In this document: in pieces, positions 55,772-64,000 of the stretch
Layout: each line of letters begins with the position of its first letter
Position numbering within the stretch: the stretch's first letter is position 1
NCBI RefSeq assembly: GCF_000182925.2
Contig: NC_026503.1
Coordinates: 248,001-312,000 of the forward strand
DNA: 64,000 bases
Direction: 5' to 3'
From: Neurospora crassa OR74A
Lineage: Eukaryota; Ascomycota; Sordariomycetes; Sordariales; Sordariaceae
Program-made: the position numbers and the translations under genes
Notes under the pieces: model-generated
Database searches by the model: none
What the model was told of the DNA's origin: nothing
The model's input: the letters and a program-made list of their open reading frames with translations, nothing else

Positions 55772-56287
55772 TATAAGGGGTGTAGCACAGTTGGCACAAA
55801 TACTAGCCTCAATTAATCGATAAAGTTCTACGAAGAAGAAAAGAGGGTAAAAGAGCGCCCTCTGGGCGGGCATGGCCAGCTATCCTTTTTAAGGGACGTA
55901 CGCGCGTACGGGCCACTGGAGTACCGCAGCGGCAAGCGACCTAATTGGTTGTATCAACTGCCGGCCGGTTGAGATTCGGATTGGCGAGACTATTAGTGTC
56001 ATAGGATTAGCCGTGACTGCCTTGCATACGCACGGCTCCTGCTATGGGCAGTTGAGCCTCGTGTTGTACTATTGCTGCCATTGGCCAATAGTATATCACG
56101 TGCGTATGCACGTGCGACTGGTCTGAGCTCTGGGTATGGCCTTCGTGCCTTACCCTATATCGCCAGACCTGCGCACACCTCTCTTTCCCTCTCTTCGTAC
56201 AACTACGCATATCCAACCTACCCCCTACCTTTGGCCTTGCCCCGTGATAATTAGTTACTCTAATTACGGGTAGTAAGCCCTATAATA
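55772..56287. repeat. Left LTR (3' LTR), carrying a nested insertion
   Basis: Begins TATAAGGGGTGTAGC and ends CCCTATAATA. It is 258 bases long once the 253-base nested element and its 5-base duplication are discounted, exactly the length of the right LTR. Its centre (about 55840-55985) stays GC-rich, unlike the interior. Confidence 0.85.
55997..56249. mobile_element. Solo-LTR-like 253-base insertion
   Basis: Flanked by ATTAG on both sides (55992-55996 and 56250-56254). It starts TGTCA and ends TGATA, the near-inverted ends typical of an LTR, and has no coding sequence. It is rich in CpA/TpG and GC, hence not RIP-altered, unlike its host element. It interrupts the left LTR at a site that is continuous in the right LTR. 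Confidence 0.75.
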
Positions 56288-59200
56288 TTAGCCCCCTCCT
56301 CCCCTCTAATTAAAAGACTACTTATAAGCTTATATTCCGTTATATATACCCCTAAAATTAGACGATAAGCCTCCTCCTTACTATTATTTATATTATATTC
56401 GAATAATCTATATCTTTCAAATCGCTCCCTCTCTCTCCCTCTTCCTCCTTTCTCCTTCTTTAACGAAATTATAACCCTTTATTATAAATATCCTTATACT
56501 GCCGTTTCTCTATTGCCCTACTTTTTACCTTATCTCTCTCTTTCTTACTCCTTTATTACTTTCGCTCCCTTACTACTTCCCTATATTTTATTCTATCGTT
56601 TATTTTATTCTTACTCTATTTTCGTACTAATATATCGGTAGTATTCGTTTAAAATATTTAATATTCCTAATTAGCCTAATTTCAATTAATTTGTTTAATT
56701 CTAATAATTCTAATAATTCTTATAATAGTAATAGTAGTAAGGCTCTTCCCCCGCCTTACTTACGATTCCTACTCTAGCTCCTAAGAAGCTTAAGATCCCT
56801 AAGCCGGTTTAAACCCGGCTTAGTATAATTATAATCGGTATTAGTAAAACTATTACCGATAATACAATTTCGGCCCTCGTTACTAAAGTAATTAAACTTT
56901 AGCCTAATTAATATATTTATTACTTTTTTTATAAATATAATTATATTGCTACTCCTATAGGCAATTTAGCTATTATTTATTTACTTTATTAGTATAGTAA
57001 AGTAGTTTACAAATTAACTCTAATTTAGGTTTAGGACGCCTTCGCGGCCTAATATACCGTTAGTTATATTTCTAGTCCCTAGTAAATTATTTTCTTAATT
57101 ACTTTTAAAGCGCTATTTAATTTCTTTTTCTTAAAAGAAAAAGGCTTTATTCCCTTATAAATTATTTATTTTACCCGTTCCGTATTTTAAATTTAATTTC
57201 TATAGCAGCTCTTAAGGTAGAGTTAATATTAAGGCGGCCGTCGCCCGCCCGCCGAATCCTACTATTGAGCCCGGCGAATCTAATATTAATTCTTCGTTAG
57301 GAATTTAATTAATTGAATTTTAGAAGAAGATAGCTACTTTAGAATTTAATATAGATTAAGTAAAGTAAGTAGTAGACCCCCCTATTATAAAATTAATAAA
57401 TAAGTTTATTAATTAGTATAATAAAGAGTTCGAAGAGAAGAAGAAGAAGAAGAAAGAGGTAGTTACTATTATTATTATTAAATCCTCTACCCCGGTGGCC
57501 GGCCCTTCCGGTACTTAATTTAAATATTATTTTTTAATTTATAAGAAGGATAATACTCCTAGTAAACGCCCTTATATTAATACCCCCGCTATTACTACCC
57601 CTCGTAAATTCGAATAATAGGATGCTCTAGTCCTTTAATTACCCCTCGGGGTCTATCCTTCGGACGGTATTCGATTACTCCCCTTACTACTACCTAATAT
57701 ATACTTAGAGAATATTTACCCTTATAATATATACAAACCTATATTTAAGAATCTTACTAGTAGTAAAAGGGAGGATATTAATTCTTTTAATATAGACGGC
57801 GCTATAAGGGATTTATTAAATAATAATATTATAAAAGATATTTAGTATTTTAAAATAGTTTTAGGCTTAACCCGAATAAAATTTTTATTTAGTATAATAT
57901 TATTTAAGAATTTTTAACTTTATTTCTTAGTAGTAATTCTGTAATTAATTTTATATTATCTATTAGTAAATTTATAGTCCTATATATTATTAGGCGGGTA
58001 CTTCTTAATATAATAATTAAAGGGTCCGTTATTTATTATCGTTAAACTATATTTAGCTTCGAACCGGTTTAACGCCGCCGTTTCTAAGAATTCCTATAAT
58101 AATTCTTAAATTAAATCCTAATACTTTTTCTACTTTATTAGGACTTCTTTAACTATTCCTTTATATCTTTTTATAATATTAGTATATAAAATCTCTTCGA
58201 TTTAAAATTTTAATTCTCTTTCAACTTTAATAGTAAGTAGCTAATTATTAATAAATCTTTAACTTAGGAGGGGATTAATAGTAGTTCGACGGAGAAAATT
58301 AATATAGAAGATATTATAAATAATTCGGGGAAGGCTAAAAAGTTCTACTACGTACGGAGAGAGGACCTTAGAAACTATATATTTCGTATATAATTAATTA
58401 AATTTCTTCTTTAGGCAGTCTATTATATAGTTCTTTAAATTAAATTAAATTTTATTTTTAATTTAGAAACGTTCAGCCGGCTAGCAATATTAATTAGCAA
58501 ATCTCTCTTACTCTTAGGTAATTATAATTATAATTATTTAATATAGGTCTATAATTTACTATAGCTTTCGTACGAATTAATAAACCCGTTTTTTAGTAGA
58601 GAGAAGGGGAGTTTTTAAACGGGCTTCTTCCTTTATAATAGAAATTGGAAGTTTTATATTAAATTTATATATAACGAAGAAGGGAGATATCCCGATAGAG
58701 GTATTAATACGGCTATTAATAGTTAATTAGGCTATAGGGTACTATTTATTCTAATTATTTTATATATAATTAACTACCGTTCGGAGGTATACGTATATTT
58801 CTTAATTTATCTATTTGGGGCCGCCGTTGGTTTGTAGGTAGTAAATTATATTTAGAAAACGTTTAATATTAAGGAGTTTATAGAGTTTCGCTTAGAATTA
58901 GCTAATCTAATTTAACCCTTAGTCGTTTATAATAGATTGTAGGAAGCTATAATAATATATAAAGTATTATAAAAAACGTTCGGTATATAATTCGGCTTCT
59001 ATTAAAAGTATTAGCTCTAATATTATACTTTTATTTAATTAATCCTTAATTACTTAGAAATAAGTATTACTATTAGCCTTAAGGAGGTCCGTAATAAAAT
59101 TTATCTATATTTCTCTATTAAATTAATCTAATATAAATAGTAACTATATTAAACTTCGTTTCTACTCTTTCTATACCTTTATAAAACTATAAGTATAATA

Positions 59201-62200
59201 GTTATAAAGGAACTACTATATATAAATACCTAATAGCGGCTAATAGAAGTGCCAATTAAGCGCGGCTATTGTACCCTTACAATTAAAATAATTAAGGATA
59301 TACGAATTATAAATTACCTATATTAGAGTAGTATAAAGTATATTAAACTATTAAAACTAGTCTATAAGGTTTATAATATTAGATTTAATATATACCAGGG
59401 CCCCTAAGATTTAGAGACGGCCTTAATAAAGGAAGCGGCCTCTAGAATTAATATTGTAGTCCGTAATTTAGATTTTTAGCTTTAATATTAGGTTAAAGTA
59501 TTTATTATTATTTTAAACTATAATCTTAATTTATTAATAGAAATAATCTTTTAACACTATTTAATTCTAAAGTTATTACAAATCCGGATTTTCAAATACT
59601 TATACGCCTTCCTACCCGGAGAGGACTACCCGGGATATTGAGATCCGAAGCGGCGAATATTTCTCTAGCGTAAAATTCGGGATTATTTATAGGTCGTAGG
59701 CTTTTTAGTTCTCCTTTATCGGTATATCCTATTCCCTATAAAAAAGTATATTAGGGACTACGCCCTCTTTCCCCGGCCGGTATTTAATATTAAAATTAAA
59801 ATAGGATAAGTATTCGGCCTACTATACTTAATATTCTGAAAGCCATTATATTTTTATAAAATATTTAAAGTTATAGTAGTCCGTTAGAATAGTAAAAGAT
59901 TCGTAGCTTTATATCTCTACTAATTATTATTCTAAATAATTAATAATTATTAATATCTCCTTATTATAAATTGGATAGTTCTATTTAATAGCGTTAAACT
60001 TCTATAAATAGTATTTTACAACCGTACGTTTCCTAATACTATTAACCTTTTGAGAGATAATACTCCTAAGTATAAAGCTATTGTAATTTGTTTCGAGGAA
60101 CGTTTTCTTATCCGGATTAAATTTAGTAAGAATTAAAGCCCGGGTAAATAGTATTTTTAATAATTAAAAGGTAATTTTATATTCTTTTATTTATTTAAAC
60201 ATTACTTTTTTACCGGTTAATATTGTAAGGGGGGCTACAATTTTAGAAAATTGGAGTATAAATATTTTATAATAATTAACGAATTTAAAGAAGCTATATA
60301 TACCCTTCTAGGAAGTAGGAGGCAATTATTTAAAAATCGCTTTAACCTTCTTAAGGTTAGCTTAAACTCCAACGCTAATATAAATAATAAACCCGAAATA
60401 TTTAACCTTTTTAATAGCGAATTTATATTTATTTAAATTAAAGTATAATTTAATATTTAGGAACTTCTATAATATAAAACGGACTTTAGCTTCGTAGTCC
60501 GCTTTAGAGCCCGAAGTATAAATAAGGATATTATTTATATATACTATATAGAATTTATTTAAATATTCTTGTAGGATGAAGTTAATATATTATTAAAAGG
60601 TCGTTAAGGCGCCTATTAGTCCGAAGGGGACGATTAACTATTCGAATAAATTATAACGAATTTTAAATACTATCTTCTATTCTTCTCTTATAATTATACG
60701 AATTTTATAGAAGGTTTGTATAATATTAATTTTAATATATTATTTTACTCCCTTTAAAATACGGAACGTTTTTTTAATAAGTAGTAACGGATACTAATTT
60801 ACTTAAGTAATAATATTTAGAGTTCGGTAGTTATAATAGAAGCGGAGGCTACTACCCAGCTTCCGGATAAATAATATAAAAGTACCCACTTTAAAACTAC
60901 TTATTTTAATAAACCTTTTATTTAGTAAATCCTTTAATATCTTCTTTAGGATAAAAAATTTTTTATAGGTTATACTATATAATAGGCTAAAAGGTAGGAG
61001 AAACTCCTTACTATCGGGTCCTTTCTTAATTTTAATATAATAATTAATACTAGGGTAATAAGGATTCCGTTTATTAACGTTCTCTTTTATTTATAATAGA
61101 AAGAAGTTATAATATACTAAGGGAATTATTTTTTCGAACTACTCTTTAATATAGACCTTCTTTAATTATAGCGCCTTCTCTATATCCTTTAAACTAACTA
61201 TATATATAACTTCCTCGGCCGTTTCGCTACCGAACTCTTTTTATAAGCGGTAAATATAGCCTATAAAGGTAATAATAAGTACGTAGGTAGCGGATTTAAT
61301 ATCCTTAATAAAATCTATATCCAATATTTATTCTCCTTTAATATATAGAACTTAATAGTCTATAATACCTAAATATATCCTCTTTTTATAAGGGACGGAA
61401 TATACCTTTATTACCTTCAATTATAATTTACTTAAAATAATAGGAAATTCTAAAAGGGGGATAATATATATATATATTAAATATATATACTTATTAACCT
61501 TAGTAAGGAAGTAAGTAAATTTTTAAATAGTAATTCCCTCTATAGTAGTAGAGGCTCCTTTTATACGGCGGAGTTTAATAGAAATAATAGGAATATTAAA
61601 ATCTTCGATAACCTTCTTACTAATTATAATATAATATTAGTAACCCTTATTAATAAAGGTATAAAATAAATTACGGTCGTTAATAACGAGTAGGATTAAT
61701 ATAGGTTCTATTTCTATTTATAATTTAGATTTGAATTTTTCTACTTTATTTAGTATTTCTAAGGGCTCCGAAGCCCAACTTCACTCCGGAATTACTCTTT
61801 TCCCTATTTAGGGGCGGAATTTAATTCTTCGTCCTCTTTTAATAATAGAAGAATCTTTATAATAGTAATTTAAATATAAATATTATTATTCAGGGGAATT
61901 ACTAATAAATAAAGATAATTATTTATATAGTAATTAAAAGCTTTATAACGGAGGTATAAATTATTATCCTTATACTTTTAGTATTTTTTATTAGAAATTT
62001 ACTTAGTACGCTTAAAGGAAGTAGACGAATTTAAACCGCTTCGCCCTCGATTACTACAACCCCTAGTAAATATACTAATACGAATAATTCCTATAATAGT
62101 ATTACTATTAATATCCGTAGTATAGTTTTTAAATAAATTCGAAGGCGGAGTAGAAAATTATTAATATTGGTTATTAAGTTTCGGAATATTAGCGTAGGAC

Positions 62201-63243
62201 GTAGGGAAATAGAAGCCACTACTCTAAATAGAGTAACCCTACTAATTATAAAGGTATTTATAATAGTCTTTTTTAAATTTAAACGTACGTTCGTAACCGG
62301 TAGTATAGTATTATATCTAGGCTATATATATACAATAATTATTTAAAAGGTTTACTAAGAAGAATTTATTATAAAACTTTTTATTAATTATATAACGGAA
62401 GTATATTAATTTAGTTAGGCTCTCTTAATTATAACCGCCGGCTTTTAGGAATTTATTATCGAAGGTAGTAAGGAAAGTCGTAAATAGCTCTCTATTTTTC
62501 TAATAAAAGTAAGAAAATTTATTAAAAATAATGTCCCTACTCTAGTACGAACCGAAGATTACTTAAATTTAATCGAGTAAAGCTATAGGGTCTTCTTTAC
62601 TACAAACGGTTTTACTAATTTAGAACCCTTCTAATTATAATTACTTATTATTAGAAAGTATATTAAAGATCTTATACTACGTAGCATCGCAATCGGTACG
62701 AAGCCCGGCCTTAATATTAGTATTATACGCTTTAATAAGCTTATTATAATAAAAAAGGAATATATAAGGCTGCCTATCTTACTTAGAGAATTTAAGAAGC
62801 TTTCTTTTATATAGAGTAATACTATAACTATTATCCTAATTAGTAGAGGTACTTAAAACGGGGATATTAGAGCCCGCTGTTTAGTTTATTAAAACGTCTA
62901 TAAGTAGGAAGTCCAAACGTAGAGTAAAGATAGGGTTAGGATTAAAATTAAAGAAAAAAGACTTAATGTAATTATAAAAAGAAGTACTACCGTTTAGTAC
63001 TTTAATAAGGCTCTTTATAAGGCTATCGCTAGGAGTGCTGCTACTAGTATTTTATTAGTTACTACTTTAGGAATTATAGAACTCCTCTATATTATTAAAG
63101 TTTATATTATTAAATCCGACTATAATAATTAATAAATATTATAATACTACGTTGTAAATTACTAGCCGTCTTTAATTTCTACTTTACTATTCCGCTACTA
63201 AATTCTACTATATCCGCTAATAAAAACGAGCGGTAGAACCTAA
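56288..63243 (-). other. Interior of the LTR fossil
   Basis: No host gene is seen. The AT-rich, CpA/TpG-poor sequence contains degraded retroelement coding, best seen as Gypsy reverse transcriptase on the minus strand at about 60480-60930. Integrase and gag should flank it in the usual Gypsy order, but I cannot delimit them. Confidence 0.6.
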
Positions 63244-63501
63244 TATAAGGGGTATAATATAATTAGTATAAATACTAGCCTCAATTAATTAATAAGGTTC
63301 TACAAAGAAGAAAAGAGGGTAAAAGAGCGCCCTCTAGGCGGGTATAGCCAGCTATCCTTTTTAAGGGACGTACGCGCGCACGGGCCATTGGAGTGCCGCA
63401 GCGGCAAGCGACCTAATTAGTCGCATCAGTTGCCGGCCGGTTGAGACTCGGACTAGCGAGACTGCTAGTTACTCCAGCTACGGGCAGCAAGCCCTATAAT
63501 A
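63244..63501. repeat. Right LTR (5' LTR)
   Basis: 258 bases, uninterrupted, beginning TATAAGGGGTATAAT and ending CCCTATAATA, followed at once by the TAGTC duplication. It shares long blocks such as AAAGAGCGCCCTCT and AAGGGACGTACGCGCG with the left LTR. Confidence 0.88.
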
Positions 63502-63506
63502 TAGTC

Positions 63507-64000
63507 TCTCTCCCCCTAACCTTCCTAGTCTACCTAGCCCCGGCAAAATAACAATTCTAATAACGATTCTAATAACGATTTTAATTTCGAGAAGCTTTAA
63601 TAAAAGTACTAAAAAGTATATACCACCGCTAGAACTAAGGTTTAAATAGGATCCGTACCTACTTAAATAGTATAAATAAAGACTGCCTTTTTTATTTGCT
63701 AGTAATATATAATATTTAGCAGCGATTTGATTATTTTTATTAATACTAAGCGGCTTATAAATACTAGCTTTAGAGAAACCCAACTAAAACTATTGAAGTA
63801 TATCGATAATAAATTTATATTTAGTAAATTAAAGTAAACGGGCTACTATATTAGAATTAACCTCAACTTTAGTAGTAGGACTACCTCCCCTAACGAATCT
63901 ATTAATATTAATATTAAAGTAAAAGGATTATTAGTCTACGCGGATCTCAATAAAGTATTCTATATTATTAAAACTATTACTTAGAAGCGCTACGATTTAT
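63507..64000. other. RIP-altered relic right of the LTR element
   Basis: AT-rich, CpA/TpG-poor sequence resembling the relic left of the element, consistent with an older insertion split by the LTR element. One 101-codon minus-strand frame (63478-63783) overlaps the LTR and has no domain; I reject it as a gene. Confidence 0.5.

Larger units (their letters stand above)
55772..63501 (-). mobile_element. Fossil Gypsy-type LTR retrotransposon
   Basis: A 7.73 kb element with two 258-base LTRs (left 55772-56287 including a later insertion, right 63244-63501), flanked by the 5-base duplication TAGTC (55767-55771 and 63502-63506). The pol region reads on the minus strand: reverse-transcriptase signature blocks of the Gypsy type can be seen at about 60930-60480, so the right LTR is the 5' LTR. 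The interior is heavily RIP-altered and broken many times over. The two LTRs differ at roughly thirty sites by eye, all of them transitions, so age cannot be read as a clock. The structure is complete from end to end but the element is a fossil. Confidence 0.85.

Noticed and set aside
60251-60436. 61-codon plus-strand frame within the AT-rich block
   Set aside because: Lies opposite the retroelement's coding strand in RIP-altered DNA; no independent evidence of a gene.

Overview
The window looks like a chromosome arm segment of a filamentous ascomycete, most likely a sordariomycete near Neurospora/Sordaria. The evidence is short introns (about 60-115 bases, GTAAGT-type donors, CTAAC-like branch sites, CAG acceptors), intron-bearing tRNA genes, many TACC microsatellites, fungal gene families (GH17 glucanase, IDO, P450, HET) and a long AT-rich tract nearly free of CpA and TpG, the mark of repeat-induced point mutation (RIP).

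Layout. 1-17 kb: a fossil HET-domain gene; a DUF3445 haem-enzyme-like protein (-); tRNA-Asp; a P-loop GTPase-like protein (-); a GPI-type GH17 beta-1,3-glucanase (+); a low-complexity protein (+); a large multi-pass membrane protein (-). 19-27.7 kb: six tandem same-strand paralogues of a small cysteine/histidine-rich protein. I read these as a CHORD-like zinc module cut into two exons by a conserved phase-1 intron. The first three copies are damaged, and copy 1 is split by two adjacent MITEs; copies 4-6 look intact. 28.8-35 kb: a Dabb-domain protein, then kynureninase (-) and indoleamine 2,3-dioxygenase (+), divergent around a shared 1.8 kb region. 35-39.6 kb: a P450 (-) divergent from a TRI3-like acyltransferase (+). 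39.8-50.6 kb: a fungal AAA ATPase whose Walker A motif lies on a 32-base micro-exon, a 906-residue membrane protein, tRNA-Pro and an SRPK-like kinase. 51.9-53.8 kb: a protein of unknown function and a broken partial copy of it, cut by another TTA-targeting MITE.

From about 54.1 kb to the end lies a RIP-ravaged heterochromatin-like block. Its core is a 7.7 kb Gypsy-type LTR element (55772-63501) with 258-base LTRs and a TAGTC target duplication, apparently nested in an older relic. Its left LTR in turn holds a 253-base, non-RIPed, solo-LTR-like insertion.

Functionally, the IDO/kynureninase pair covers two steps of tryptophan breakdown to kynurenine and on to NAD precursors. The P450/acyltransferase pair looks like a small tailoring module without a backbone enzyme. 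The zinc-module array is the most unusual region. All gene models were derived by eye from reading frames, splice signals and family knowledge; no database search was run.
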